From: Anaerofilum faecale | GTDB taxonomy: Bacteria > Bacillota > Clostridia > Oscillospirales > Ruminococcaceae | Assembly: GCA_019114265.1 (NCBI GenBank) | Contig: DXFV01000017.1 | Coordinates: 1-22,734 of the forward strand | DNA: 22,734 bases | Direction of reading: 5' to 3' | Shown here: in pieces, positions 1 to 8,007 of the stretch | Layout of the letters: every line of letters begins with the position of its first letter | Position numbering within the stretch: the stretch's first letter is position 1 | The notes under the pieces: model-generated | Told to the model about the DNA's origin: nothing | The model's input: the letters and a program-made list of their open reading frames with translations, nothing else | The model's database searches: none | Program-made: the position numbers and the translations under genes

Positions 1-2587
1 ACCCCTTGCCCGCCTGGATCCGCTGCTGGCTGCGGTATACCGTCTCGCCGTCCAGCGTGCAGACCACGTTCAGGCTGATGGGCTGCGCGCCGCCCGTCTG
101 GGCCAGCACCTCGGCCAGGGCCTGCTTGATGATGTCCAGCGGCGCCTCCACGTTGGTGCCGCGGCGCTGGTCGCCCAGCACGGCCAGGAATTCCCGGTTG
201 GCCGGCAGGACGGCACCCTGGGCGAGATAGGGGATGGTGGGGATGGTGGGAACATTAAATCCCCATGTTTTGCCGCCCAGAACGGGCACCCAGTCGGGCA
301 CGTCAAAACGAAGGCTGTTCAGCCCACCAATCAAACTGTTGATAGCGCCGATGGCTCCATTCAGCAACCCAATGATCATATTGAGCGGCGCCTTTGCCAG
401 CGCCACAAGGCCATCGAAGATGCCTCCAAAAATGTTTTTGACGCCCTCCCAAGCTCTTTTCCAGTCCCCTGTAAAGACGCCGCGCACAAAGTCTATGATT
501 CCGTCAAAAACACGCTTGATCGAATCCCAGATGTTTTTCACGTTGGTGAAAAATCCGTTGAGAATCCCGCCCAGAACAGGGCCAAAGACCTCTGTCCAGT
601 CTTTCGCAAAGATGTTCTGCAGGAAATCATCGACTTTTTGCAGGATGGCCTGGATCTCATCGCCTTTTGTTGCGATCACGGCGACCAGAGTACCTATAGC
701 TATAATCACCAATGTAGTGGGGCTTGTAAGAAAAGCAATCGCTTTTCCGAAGCCCATAGTTACAGTCGCTGCAATCTTTCCCAAACTGTTCCATACAGTT
801 ACTGCTGCATTCCAAGCGGCCAAAGCTCCGGTGACAAGGCCCCACGCAAGAGCAAAACTTCCAATCCAGGTAATGGCTGTCTGGATAGTTTCTTCGTGTG
901 TGGAGATCCAGTCGGAAACGCCATTCAGACCATCCCGCACCATTTCCAGAACGCTGATGATCGCTCCTCCTGTCCATTCGGCCAAGGGTTTGAGAAAAGC
1001 GTTCCATAGCCATTCCCCAAACGGCTGCAGCGCTTGTATAACAGTGCTCAACACATTCAACGCGCCGGCCAGCACCTCCAGAAAGACTGGCAAAGCGTCC
1101 TCTATCGTCCATTTCGCCAGTGGTACAAACAGGTTGTACCAGGCCCACTCAAGGCCTGCAAAAAGGGCGCTTGTAAAAGGTTCCAGCGCCTTTTTCAATG
1201 TGTCGAAGGCCGCCGCAAGGTTATCGAAAGATATTTCTTTCAGCGGCGCCCACAGCTGCAGAACCTTGTCCACAAAGCGTTGCAGGTTTTCCTCCAGTAC
1301 GCCGGTCTCTTCGCTCACCGTGGTATCCAGTGCGCCGCCGGTACTGCCTCCGCCGCCGCCGGCCCCGCCCGTGCCGCCGGAACCGCCGCCCGCGGCCGTG
1401 TCCTGCTGTACGATGTTCAGCTCATCGATGCCCAGAGTAGCGCTCTTTGCCGCTTTGCCGGCGGCTGTTGCAGCATCGGCCAGGGCCTGCTCATTGTCGG
1501 CTGCATCGGCCGCGCTGGCAGCAATACCTGCATTGGCGTCGACCATCGCACCGGCGCTCTTGATCTGGGTGTTTTTGCCGCCGAACAGGGCGCTGATAAC
1601 GCTGTTGAAGGTGTTGGCCATGTTGATGAGCGCGGCCACGATGGTGTTCAGCATCTTCACCACCGGCAGCAGTACGGTGGTCAGCGCCTGTCCGATGATG
1701 CTCATAAACTCCTGCCACTGCATGGCCAGGATGCGGGTCTGGTTGGCCCAGCTATCTTGCGTGCGGGCAAAGTCTCCCGCAGCCAGCCGCAGGGAGTCCA
1801 CAACGAAGCTGTACTGCAGCGCCACCTTTTCGGCCTGGCTCATGGCCTGGATGTTGCTGTTCATGCCGTGCGACAGAGCATACTGCTGCAGATTGGCCTG
1901 TGTCATCACAACGCCCAGATCTTTTAGAGCCTCGGTTTCGCCCGTGAAGATGCTGCGCAGCTTGTAGGCCGCCTGCTCCTGATCCAGATTGAAAAAGCTG
2001 GCCACATCGCCGGACAGGCCGGTCAGCTCGATGGCCATATCGCTGGCGGCGTCTTCGGCCACGCCCATGCCCCGGGCCATCGCCATGTAGGTGCTGCCGG
2101 TTTTTTTCGCCGCCAGCTCGCTCATGCCGAAGCTGGTTATGGCCGTATCGGCGAACTCCTCCATTTTGTAGGCCATGCCGCCGAAAGAGGTATCCACCAC
2201 GTTCTGGACTTCCGCCACATCGCTGCCCAGCTCAATGCAGGCAGCGCCGAATTGCGCTATCTGATATACCGAAAACGCACCGGCAATAACGCCCATCAGC
2301 TTTCCGGCAACTGCATTCAAACCGCCCAGCGATCCTACAACAGATTGTGTAGCCCCGCCCATGTTTTTACGGATTGCATCGCCGGATTTTTTTGAACTCT
2401 TGCTTGTAGTACGCTCGATTTCGCTCCATGCCTTTTTCAGAGCTTCCGATTGGCTCATTCCAGCCTTGCGATATTCGGCTGCCAACTTCATGGCTGTCTT
2501 TCTGGCACTATCCTCTACCGCTTTGGAATCTTTCTCTATACCGCTATTATCCAGCGCCGTGCTGATTGTTACTTTTCCATCTGCCAA
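1..2587 (-). CDS. Tail tape measure protein (partial, C-terminus off the left edge)
   Basis: The frame is open from 2587 to base 1 without a stop (about 862 residues seen). Tape measure proteins set tail length and help DNA ejection; this gene sits last in the order tail tube, chaperone, Gp15, tape measure, as expected. The start is probably TTG at 2587, giving MADGKVTIS, with AGGTGA five bases upstream; GTG at 2596 is an alternative. Roughly the first 70 residues are charged and helical, followed by a PhageMin_Tail-like segment (about 80-300). A glycine-serine linker lies near residues 420-445. Hydrophobic stretches lie in the N-terminal third and around residues 580-660 (for example SFALAWGLVTGALAAW and LVIIAIGTLVAVIA). 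The visible end (IPYLAQGAVLPANREFLAVL) resembles the C-terminal region of many Firmicutes tape measures. A long plus-strand ORF over the same bases is a shadow. Confidence 0.9.
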   Translation of the reverse strand, partial: MADGKVTISTALDNSGIEKDSKAVEDSARKTAMKLAAEYRKAGMSQSEALKKAWSEIERTTSKSSKKSGDAIRKNMGGATQSVVGSLGGLNAVAGKLMGVIAGAFSVYQIAQFGAACIELGSDVAEVQNVVDTSFGGMAYKMEEFADTAITSFGMSELAAKKTGSTYMAMARGMGVAEDAASDMAIELTGLSGDVASFFNLDQEQAAYKLRSIFTGETEALKDLGVVMTQANLQQYALSHGMNSNIQAMSQAEKVALQYSFVVDSLRLAAGDFARTQDSWANQTRILAMQWQEFMSIIGQALTTVLLPVVKMLNTIVAALINMANTFNSVISALFGGKNTQIKSAGAMVDANAGIAASAADAADNEQALADAATAAGKAAKSATLGIDELNIVQQDTAAGGGSGGTGGAGGGGGSTGGALDTTVSEETGVLEENLQRFVDKVLQLWAPLKEISFDNLAAAFDTLKKALEPFTSALFAGLEWAWYNLFVPLAKWTIEDALPVFLEVLAGALNVLSTVIQALQPFGEWLWNAFLKPLAEWTGGAIISVLEMVRDGLNGVSDWISTHEETIQTAITWIGSFALAWGLVTGALAAWNAAVTVWNSLGKIAATVTMGFGKAIAFLTSPTTLVIIAIGTLVAVIATKGDEIQAILQKVDDFLQNIFAKDWTEVFGPVLGGILNGFFTNVKNIWDSIKRVFDGIIDFVRGVFTGDWKRAWEGVKNIFGGIFDGLVALAKAPLNMIIGLLNGAIGAINSLIGGLNSLRFDVPDWVPVLGGKTWGFNVPTIPTIPYLAQGAVLPANREFLAVLGDQRRGTNVEAPLDIIKQALAEVLAQTGGAQPISLNVVCTLDGETVYRSQQRIQAGKG

Positions 2588-2597
2588 TGATTTCACC

Positions 2598-3161
2598 TCA
2601 CTCTCCCAGCAGTTTTTTCAATCTCTCCTGCTCGGCCAGCTCCTCGGCTGTGTACCGCGGCCTGAGCGTTACGCGGGCGCGGTTTTGCCGGTAATATTCC
2701 TGCTCCCACTTCTCCAGTTTTTTGCCCCGGCGCAGCTTGTCCCGGATGGACACCACCGTGGAGAACTGGCCCTCACCGATGGCGCCGAACCAGGCCAGGA
2801 AGGTCCACCAGTGGCAGAACGGCAGGGCGCGCACCTCGCACCCTGCCGCCTTGTTGATGCCCGAAACAATCATATCCCAATCCTGTTCCCAGTCGAACAG
2901 CTTCGGCCCCGGCGGGCCGGAATCCTCCACGCCGCCGGCGATGAAGATCATCATCTGGCAGGCAGCATCCTGCTGCAGATCGGGTGGGATCGCCTTGAAA
3001 TCCGCATAGAAGAGATGCAGGGCCACATACAGCCGCACATACTCATCCTCGTCCGGATCGGATAGCCGCTGGATGATATCCAGGATATCGCGGTAATCGG
3101 CGTGGATGCGATACTCGCGTTCGCCCAGCTTCACCGCGTGGGGCAGCTGCCAGCCGATCAC
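2598..3161 (-). CDS. Phage Gp15-family tail protein
   Basis: This 187-residue protein matches the bacteriophage Gp15 family (A118-type phages) in length, acidic/aromatic composition and position between the tail chaperone and the tape measure. The family probably acts with the chaperone in tail assembly on the tape measure, much like the GT partner of lambda gpG; that role is inferred from position. Recognisable traits are the N-terminal YRIHADYRDILDIIQRL segment and the CHWWTFLAWFGAIGEGQF stretch in the middle. The start is a GTG at 3161 overlapping the preceding stop by four bases (GTGA), so translation is probably coupled. The C-terminus is charged and ends in LKKLLGE, ten bases before the tape measure start. 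Confidence 0.85.
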   Translation of the reverse strand: MIGWQLPHAVKLGEREYRIHADYRDILDIIQRLSDPDEDEYVRLYVALHLFYADFKAIPPDLQQDAACQMMIFIAGGVEDSGPPGPKLFDWEQDWDMIVSGINKAAGCEVRALPFCHWWTFLAWFGAIGEGQFSTVVSIRDKLRRGKKLEKWEQEYYRQNRARVTLRPRYTAEELAEQERLKKLLGE

Positions 3162-3619
3162 TTCTGGCGGCGCTTGCCGGCGCGCCGCTGCTGCCGGTTG
3201 GCGCGGGCAGCAGCCACGGCGGCGGCAGCTTTGTCGTCGTAGAACTTCTGCGTGCCCCGTTCGATGATGGGATACAGTGCGGCCATCAGGTTGGTGACGA
3301 CGCGTTCACCGTTGCCGGCCACCGCCATCAGGCTCACGCCGCCCAGGAGGGAATCAAAGCTGTTTCCGGCGAAAACCTCATCCAGCAGCGCCTTGGTCTT
3401 GGCGTCAGCCTCGGCTATCAGCCGCAGGGCTTCCTTGCCGTTGTTCTCATCGCGGGGGATCTGCTGTGCCTTTTCCACCAGCTCCTGCTCCACGGCCTCC
3501 ACTTTGGGGATGGCCTCCATGAAGCGCTGGTACACGTTGGGGTCGGACGGATTGAACCGCAGCACTCCTTCGCCGATCTGAAATTCACGGACGCCGATGT
3601 CCACATTCAGCTTCTGCAT
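3158..3619 (-). CDS. Tail assembly chaperone (gpG-like)
   Basis: About 153 residues, starting at ATG 3619 because AGGAG lies seven bases upstream; the ATG at 3625 is almost on top of that site. The protein is predicted helical and acidic to residue 120, with an Ala/Arg/Lys-rich tail (about 125-153) ending in RRAGKRRQK. The order tail tube, this gene, Gp15, tape measure is that of a tail assembly chaperone, which coats the tape measure before the tube polymerises. I see no heptameric slippery sequence near its end, so the junction with Gp15 looks like ordinary stop/start coupling (GTGA) rather than the lambda G/GT frameshift. Function is inferred from synteny and size. Confidence 0.75.
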   Translation of the reverse strand: MQKLNVDIGVREFQIGEGVLRFNPSDPNVYQRFMEAIPKVEAVEQELVEKAQQIPRDENNGKEALRLIAEADAKTKALLDEVFAGNSFDSLLGGVSLMAVAGNGERVVTNLMAALYPIIERGTQKFYDDKAAAAVAAARANRQQRRAGKRRQK

Positions 3620-3634
3620 TGCCATTCTCCTTTC

Positions 3635-4135
3635 TTACGTGCCCGCCTCGGTGGAGAAAGTGTTGGTGCTGGGGTCGAAGAAGCCCGCCACCGGCGCCCC
3701 TTTGTAATGCAGGGTGAAAGGGATCTGGTAGCCGGTGGCGTCGCCGCCGTAGCTGCTCACCTCGATCACCGCGTCGTCCTTCACGGCGGGGAAGCCGTTG
3801 GTCTGCTTCTCCTCCCACATGTGTACCTCGATGACAGTGGTGTTGCAGTCGTCCAGCACCAGCCCCCCGTCCACGATCGCCTGCAGGCGGGCAAACAGCG
3901 GGTCGCCCTTTTCGGCATAGTAGGGCTCCACGCTGCCGCTCTTTTCATAGCTGGCCAGCAGCACGCTGGTCTCGCCCAGGATGTTCTTGGTCTTCTGCAC
4001 ATCGGCGCTCATCTCGGGGGAATATTCCTCCAGATCCTTGCCGATGCGCACATAGTTGGGTTCACCCTCCTCCAGCGCGGCAGGAAGCGCCGCGTCAATG
4101 TAGTGAGCCATGTATTTGCGTTCGATCTTCGCCAT
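3635..4135 (-). CDS. Major tail (tube) protein
   Basis: About 166 residues. It is a predominantly beta protein with regularly spaced Gly, Tyr and Thr. It contains ETSVLLASYEKSG and ends in GFFDPSTNTFSTEAGT, in keeping with phage tail tube subunits that polymerise into the DNA conduit. It follows the head completion genes and precedes the tail chaperone. The ATG at 4135 lies just downstream of the preceding stop (TGATAATG), with GAGGTG about ten bases upstream; TTG at 4141 is the less likely alternative. Assignment rests on synteny with A118/TP901-like tail modules and on the fold-like composition, not on a diagnostic motif. Confidence 0.8.
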   Translation of the reverse strand: MAKIERKYMAHYIDAALPAALEEGEPNYVRIGKDLEEYSPEMSADVQKTKNILGETSVLLASYEKSGSVEPYYAEKGDPLFARLQAIVDGGLVLDDCNTTVIEVHMWEEKQTNGFPAVKDDAVIEVSSYGGDATGYQIPFTLHYKGAPVAGFFDPSTNTFSTEAGT

Positions 4136-4137
4136 TA

Positions 4138-4593
4138 TCAAATCACCTCATATTTCACTTTGAATTCAGCTGAAAGCTGCACGATGTATCGGGCTACTCC
4201 CTCGATGGCGGTATCAATCAGCGCGCCGTTCTGGGCCTTGATGGTCTCCTGACGCTGGTCGATGTTGCCGAAGGTGGGAGCAGCGTGCGCCACGCTCTGG
4301 GCCTGTACCCAGCGCTGGAAGTCCAGCACCCAGCCGGCATTATAGGCCGACGCGATATCGTCCCCGGGGGATTTTTCCAACGCCAGATACAGGCCGAAAT
4401 TGTACTGGTTCTGGGCCGTGATATTGCCCAGGATGTCCTCGGTGCGATTGATCTCCACCAATCCGGCCGGCATCAGGCTGACGGCACCGGGGATCTCGTC
4501 GATGTAGTCCACCAGCATGTTACCCAGGATATCGTAGCCCGGGTAGGTGGCCAGCCAGGCCCGCAGGCGCTCCAGGTCCGTGTCTTTGTCCAT
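4138..4593 (-). CDS. Minor capsid / tail-terminator protein (Minor_capsid_3-like)
   Basis: About 151 residues. It lies between the minor-capsid-2-type gene and the tail tube, the slot filled by Minor_capsid_3-type or tail-completion proteins in A118-like phages. The N-terminus (DKDTDLERLRAWLATYPGYDI) and the INRTEDILGNITAQNQYNFGLYLALE strand segment fit that family, whose members probably cap or join the tail to the head. ATG 4593 is preceded by AAAGGGAAAGTGAG and lies one base after the previous stop, which argues against the in-frame extension to 4659. Its own stop is two bases before the next gene. Confidence 0.75.
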   Translation of the reverse strand: MDKDTDLERLRAWLATYPGYDILGNMLVDYIDEIPGAVSLMPAGLVEINRTEDILGNITAQNQYNFGLYLALEKSPGDDIASAYNAGWVLDFQRWVQAQSVAHAAPTFGNIDQRQETIKAQNGALIDTAIEGVARYIVQLSAEFKVKYEVI

Positions 4594-4594
4594 C

Positions 4595-5059
4595 TCACTT
4601 TCCCTTTCTGCGAAGGTATTTTTGAAGGTCAGACACCAGTTTCGCTCCCTCAGCAGCAATAAGTGCCCGGTCCCAGTAGGGTCCCGCTTCGGCGTTTCTG
4701 GTGTGGGTATAGACCAGCGGGGTGTCCACGACGTGCTTGGTCTCGCCCTTGCGCGCCCAGGGGCTGCCGGTGACGTCTGACACCATCAGTTTTCCGTGGT
4801 ATAGAAAGCGTGCGTACGGCGTGTTGGTAATGATGAACGGCCGGCGCACGTTGGTCTGGGCTATGGTGACCTTAATGGTCATTCCGGAATCATACGGCAT
4901 ATACCGCAGGATGCGGTGCAGGACGTTCTGGGTGTGGAAGATCTGCACATCGCCGCCGGGATCAAGACCTTTATCTTTTTTTATTTGCTCAATGCTGTGC
5001 ATCTCAAGATAAGCAATGGTTCTTCCCGACAAACGATATAATTTTCTTTTGCTGCTCAT
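4595..5059 (-). CDS. Minor capsid protein (Minor_capsid_2-like, head-tail completion)
   Basis: About 154 residues. ATG 5059 overlaps the preceding stop as ATGA, with GGAGGCGGGCGG just upstream. The central segment (VLHRILRYMPYDSGMTIKVTIAQT) followed by ITNTPYARFLYHGKLMV and the C-terminal GPYWDRALIAAEGAKLVSDLQKYLRRK are typical of the A118-type minor capsid protein family. These proteins resemble head-tail joining / tail completion factors of the HK97 gp10 type. It sits in a run of small neck genes between the capsid and the tail tube. Longer in-frame upstream codons exist but overlap the preceding gene. Confidence 0.8.
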   Translation of the reverse strand: MSSKRKLYRLSGRTIAYLEMHSIEQIKKDKGLDPGGDVQIFHTQNVLHRILRYMPYDSGMTIKVTIAQTNVRRPFIITNTPYARFLYHGKLMVSDVTGSPWARKGETKHVVDTPLVYTHTRNAEAGPYWDRALIAAEGAKLVSDLQKYLRRKGK

Positions 5060-5505
5060 CCGCCCGCCTCCACATGGCACACGCTGCCCTCCCAGAGCTT
5101 GACATCCACATCCGACACCACCACAAGACCCGGCGTGGTGGCCGGCACAAAGGAGCCCCACGCCTTGCGGTCGGCAATCTCCGGCCCGATGCCCGGCAGC
5201 AGCTTGTCGCCGGGCGACAGGGTGAAGGCGCCGTCCCGTTTTTGCTCCGGCAGCTCGGCATAGGCAGCGGGGGCGACCCACTCGGGCCGCCCCCTGCCGC
5301 TGGGGAATACCGCCAGAAAGCTGTACCCCTCTTTGCTGCCGGTCTTGTCCACCGTGCGCACCTTCTTCTGATCCAGGAACGCCCCGCGGAACACCGTCCG
5401 GGTGCAGGCGAACTTTTCGCCGGCGCCCAGCTGGTGGTAGATGGTCACAGTCTGGTTGCACAGGCTGTAATCCAGCGGCGGTCCCACATTTGCAACTCGC
5501 AGCAT
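5056..5505 (-). CDS. Probable head closure / neck protein
   Basis: About 149 residues beginning MLRVANVGPP. ATG 5505 has AGGAGGGCGTAACG upstream and starts two bases after the previous stop, so the longer in-frame version (to 5694) is rejected. The residues look beta-rich (TVTIYHQLGAGEKF, YSFLAVFPSG, GLVVVSDVDVKLWEGSV), in line with head-closure or stopper proteins that follow the connector gene in siphophages. Function is inferred mainly from its place after the connector and before the minor capsid genes. It may belong to one of the uncharacterised A118-like neck families. Confidence 0.6.
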   Translation of the reverse strand: MLRVANVGPPLDYSLCNQTVTIYHQLGAGEKFACTRTVFRGAFLDQKKVRTVDKTGSKEGYSFLAVFPSGRGRPEWVAPAAYAELPEQKRDGAFTLSPGDKLLPGIGPEIADRKAWGSFVPATTPGLVVVSDVDVKLWEGSVCHVEAGG

Positions 5506-5507
5506 CG

Positions 5508-5849
5508 TTACGCCCTCCTGTTGATGTCCAGATACAGCCCAGCGCAGCGGTACAGCTCGCGGCTTTGGGCGGCGGGAGAGGTGTCCGGCTGGGTCTGTGC
5601 CCGGCTGCAGGACACGCTGCCCACGCTCACGCTGGAGGCGAGCCCGCCGCTCTGTGCCGTCGCGAAATAATAGATGGCGTCGGCCATCGCGCACAGGGCC
5701 ATCTTCTCGCTGTTTTCGTCCCCCACCACGGTGTAGATCCGCTTATACCGATCCAGCACAGCGCCCGCATCCCGGATGCAGGCGGGAAACTCATCCGGCG
5801 GGATGCTGCTGCCGTTGTACATCGTGCGGTAGTAGGCATAATCCGGCAT
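5508..5849 (-). CDS. Head-tail connector (DNA-packaging adaptor-like)
   Basis: A 113-residue, largely helical protein. The opening MPDYAYYRTMYNGSSIPPDEFPACIRDA and the central RIYTVVGDENSEKMALCAMADAIYYF are like the small helical adaptor proteins (SPP1 gp15 / HK97 gp6 type) that bind below the portal. ATG 5849 has GGGAGG nine bases upstream. It heads the neck gene run that continues with the two-base-spaced closure protein. The middle is Ser/Gln-rich (SGGLASSVSVGSVSC), possibly a loop. Confidence 0.7.
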   Translation of the reverse strand: MPDYAYYRTMYNGSSIPPDEFPACIRDAGAVLDRYKRIYTVVGDENSEKMALCAMADAIYYFATAQSGGLASSVSVGSVSCSRAQTQPDTSPAAQSRELYRCAGLYLDINRRA

Positions 5850-5864
5850 AGCAGTCCGCCTCCC

Positions 5865-6122
5865 TTATCCCGCCGCAGGCGGGGTGATGATGCCCTCCAC
5901 CGTCTGGGTGCCGTCGTCGGTCAGGGTGATGGTCAGCGTCAGCTTGTTGCTGCCATCGATGCTGCCGGTGATGGATTTGATCCCGACACCGGGATCACCT
6001 TTCGGGCCGGGCGTGCCCGGCTTTTCCTCCAGCTCAGCGATGAGGCCCAGGATTCGCGCGAAATTCTCGTCGATCTCGGCCTGGCTGCGGGAATCCAGCA
6101 GTCTCTCATCCACCTCAGCCAT
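5865..6122 (-). CDS. Small phage protein with a collagen-like Gly-X-Y stretch
   Basis: An 85-residue protein in the capsid/neck region. Residues 1-34 are acidic and probably helical (ENFARILGLIAELEE). Residues 36-47 form four Gly-X-Y triplets (GTP-GPK-GDP-GVG). Residues 48-85 form a beta-like strand region (LTLTITLTDDGTQTVEGIIT). Such short collagen-like segments are common in phage virion proteins and may trimerise. ATG 6122 overlaps the end of the Pro-rich gene by eight bases. A virion decoration or attachment role is plausible from position but not shown by the sequence. Confidence 0.65.
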   Translation of the reverse strand: MAEVDERLLDSRSQAEIDENFARILGLIAELEEKPGTPGPKGDPGVGIKSITGSIDGSNKLTLTITLTDDGTQTVEGIITPPAAG

Positions 6123-6300
6123 CCTGTTTCGCCCCCTTCCCGGGCTTCTTTGCAGGCTTTTCCGCGGGCTTCTCATCGTCCGCATTGGCCGGAGCCTCGA
6201 CGGGCACAGTTTCCTGCGGGGCGTTTTCGGCAGCCTTCGGGGGATCAGGCGGGGCGGGGATGGGCTGCGGCTTGGGCGGGATATAACCAATGGTACGCAT
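6115..6300 (-). CDS. Small Pro/Ala/Lys-rich protein after the major capsid
   Basis: A 61-residue low-complexity protein (MRTIGYIPPKPQPIPAPP at the start, repeated EKPAEKPAKKPGKG at the end), probably disordered and cationic at its C-terminus. ATG 6300 is chosen because GGGAGG lies eight bases upstream, while the in-frame GTG at 6309 overlaps that site. It lies between the major capsid and the collagen-like gene, a slot that often holds small head proteins. I recognise no domain, and no function can be read from it. Confidence 0.6.
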   Translation of the reverse strand: MRTIGYIPPKPQPIPAPPDPPKAAENAPQETVPVEAPANADDEKPAEKPAKKPGKGAKQDG

Positions 6301-6315
6301 CCTGTTCACCTCCCG

Positions 6316-7194
6316 TCAGCCGGCCGTCTTGTGGCTGGCGTAGATACCGGCCACCTTGTTCTTGTACACGTCGGCGATGCCCACGTTACGGTAGCCGTAC
6401 TTCCAGGCGTCCGCGTCGGGGTTGCTGGCCGGCTCGATGATCTTGGGCGCCACGTGCTTTTCAAACTGGATCACAGCGCCCTTGTGGATCACCATGAAGT
6501 TGAGATCAGCGCCGCCGCTGGCCGCCTTGGCAAAGCCGCCCGCCTCCTGGCCGCCGGTGCGGCCGTCCTTCTGGTCAATGGCGGTGTAGAAGCGGGTCTG
6601 CGGCACCAGCACCACCCCGGCAAAGCGTGCCAGCACCTCGCGGCTCTTGGTGGTGTCCAGGTCGTCGATCATGCCCTTCAGGGTGGGGGTGATGAACAGA
6701 TAGCGATCCTCCATAGGCACCTCGGCCTCGTCCAGCGTGTTGGTGGCCACGCGCAGCGCCTTGACGATCGCGGCGCCGTCGGCCAGATCCTCCTGCTTTT
6801 TGGTGATGCCGCTCTTGCCGCAGTAGCTGGCGAAGCGGAATGCATCCAGCTCGGGCACCACCTTGGTGCGGATGAACTCGCCGGCCAGGCGGCCAAAGGC
6901 AAGCCCAGCGGTCTCCTCGTTGTCCATCGCATCCACGCTGAACATGCGGCCGCGGTCGAAGTTGCACTTGACCGTCTCGTTGGTCATCGTGACGTTGCCC
7001 TGAACATAGCCGCTGTTGCGGTCGTAGTCGCCCAGAGCCTGCATATCCAGCATGGGGATGATGAGCTCGTTAGCGTTGGCGCCCTGCTGCGCCAGCTCGG
7101 ACGCGCCGTCCAGCACGGCCGTCAGGGATGCGTTCTTGTACACCTCATCCAGCATAGGGATGTACTTTTTCGCCAGTTCGATGGTATTGGCCAT
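6316..7194 (-). CDS. Major capsid protein
   Basis: A 292-residue protein directly downstream of the GP20-type scaffold, which in A118-like phages identifies the major coat subunit (HK97-like fold). The N-terminus (MANTIELAKKYIPMLDEVYK) and following ASLTAVLDG are typical of Firmicutes phage coat proteins. So are the VTMTNETVKCNFDRGRMFSVDAMDNEET segment (E-loop/P-domain region) and a C-terminal YRNVGIADVYKNKVAGIY strand. ATG 7194 is preceded by GAGAGGTAACACAAA. There is no N-terminal protease or delta domain; assembly presumably relies on the separate scaffold. Confidence 0.9.
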   Translation of the reverse strand: MANTIELAKKYIPMLDEVYKNASLTAVLDGASELAQQGANANELIIPMLDMQALGDYDRNSGYVQGNVTMTNETVKCNFDRGRMFSVDAMDNEETAGLAFGRLAGEFIRTKVVPELDAFRFASYCGKSGITKKQEDLADGAAIVKALRVATNTLDEAEVPMEDRYLFITPTLKGMIDDLDTTKSREVLARFAGVVLVPQTRFYTAIDQKDGRTGGQEAGGFAKAASGGADLNFMVIHKGAVIQFEKHVAPKIIEPASNPDADAWKYGYRNVGIADVYKNKVAGIYASHKTAG

Positions 7195-7214
7195 TTTGTG
7201 TTACCTCTCTTTCG

Positions 7215-7769
7215 TCAGTTGGTGTCTTTGGCCGGCAGGCCGAAGGCGGCGCGAAGGGCCGCGTCGGAATCGCCGGCCGGCGGGTTGGTACCGGTGCCGC
7301 CCGCATAGGCTGCGTTGGCAGCCGGCTCGAACAGATAGCTGCTGTCTTTGGCCAGGGCATCCAGCGCCGCAGCGATATCCTTGTCGGGCTCCTTGCTCTG
7401 GCGCAGCGTGTCCACGTCCAGCAGGGCCTTGATGGCCTTTGTGCTGCGGCCGCGGGCCTTGCCGATGGCCGCATCCAGCCGGGTGTCGAACCGCACGGCA
7501 GCCACCTGCGCGGCGGCGTCTTTTTCGGCCTGTTCGGCCTTCTGCTTCCAGTCGGCGGCCTCGCGGCGCACCGTCTCGATGTCCAGGGCTTCAAAGTCCT
7601 CGATCTTCTTGTTGGCGGCAGCCAGCTGGCCGCGTGCGGTCTTCAGCTCGGTGTTCTTGGCGTCAAAGTCCGCTTTGGCCACAAAGCCTTTGCCGATCTC
7701 GGCGCTGATCGCCTTGTCGATCTCCTCGGTGTAGCTTTCACCCAGGATACCTTTCAACCATTCCAGCAT
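7215..7769 (-). CDS. Capsid scaffolding protein (phage GP20 family)
   Basis: A 184-residue protein with the GP20 minor structural/scaffold layout. It has a short N-terminal helix (MLEWLKGILGESYTEEIDKAI), a long charged coiled coil (about 35-95, including ARGQLAAANKKIEDFEALD and ADWKQKAEQAEKDAAAQ), and then a C-terminal region with AAVRFDTRLDAAIGKARGRS. It ends in a Gly/Pro-rich coat-binding-like tail. ATG 7769 has AAAGGAAGAGT upstream. It is the first gene after the long hairpin-rich intergenic stretch, so its transcription depends on what happens there. The product should direct coat assembly and leave the mature head. Confidence 0.9.
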   Translation of the reverse strand: MLEWLKGILGESYTEEIDKAISAEIGKGFVAKADFDAKNTELKTARGQLAAANKKIEDFEALDIETVRREAADWKQKAEQAEKDAAAQVAAVRFDTRLDAAIGKARGRSTKAIKALLDVDTLRQSKEPDKDIAAALDALAKDSSYLFEPAANAAYAGGTGTNPPAGDSDAALRAAFGLPAKDTN

Positions 7770-7862
7770 ACTCTTCCTTTCTCCGCTGTCCTTTTTGTCG
7801 GGCCAGTCCCCGTATTGCGGCGCCCCATTTGTTGTCCCCCGGGCTGGGGGTAATGTACAGGT

Positions 7863-7905
7863 ATAAAAATTGCCCGCCCCGGCCTCCTGCAGCCGTGGGT
7901 GGGCA
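7863..7905 (-). terminator. Terminator-like hairpin T3 upstream of scaffold
   Basis: Read on the minus strand, TGCCC-A-CCC then CGGC pairs with GCCG-GGG-C-GGGCA: twelve base pairs with one A/C mismatch and one bulge, and an eight-base loop that contains GGAGG. It is followed at once by ATTTTTAT (7863-7870). This is the layout of a rho-independent terminator, standing about 95 bases before the scaffold start. Confidence 0.6.
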
Positions 7906-7906
7906 T

Positions 7907-7943
7907 ATAAAAAGGCCCGCCGCCCGGCGGGGCGGTGAGCCTT
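7907..7943 (-). terminator. Strong rho-independent terminator T2
   Basis: On the minus strand AAGGCTCACCGCCC pairs with GGGCGGCGGGCCTT around a CGCC loop. There are fourteen positions with a single A/C mismatch and one T-G pair, followed by TTTTTAT. It is very GC-rich and should be efficient. It stands between the minor capsid extension and the scaffold gene. Confidence 0.8.
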
Positions 7944-7947
7944 GCGA

Positions 7948-8004
7948 TTTGCAAAACTGTTGTTACATTTTGCAAAAGTGTTGTTAAGTTTTCAAAAGTT
8001 GTTA
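7948..8004. repeat. Three tandem imperfect 18-bp repeats (TTTGCAAAANTGTTGTTA)
   Basis: Read on the plus strand the unit occurs at 7948-7965 and 7969-7986 with one difference, and in degenerate form at 7989-8004 (TTTTCAAAAGTTGTTA). The spacing is 20-21 bp, two helical turns, as expected for side-by-side sites of a DNA-binding protein. The units lie just upstream (in the transcription sense) of terminator T2. Confidence 0.7.
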
Positions 8005-8007
8005 TAA

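Noticed and set aside
234..1967. 577-codon plus-strand ORF
   Set aside because: Antisense to the tape measure gene, with low-complexity Pro/Ser/Ala content, no ribosome binding site and no family resemblance; a GC-driven shadow.
3150..3200. Programmed frameshift joining the tail chaperone and Gp15 (lambda G/GT style)
   Set aside because: No slippery heptamer seen; the genes meet by a GTGA start/stop overlap.
5884..7308. 474-codon plus-strand ORF over capsid genes
   Set aside because: Antisense to four well-supported structural genes; His/Val/Leu-rich shadow translation typical of GC-rich coding DNA.
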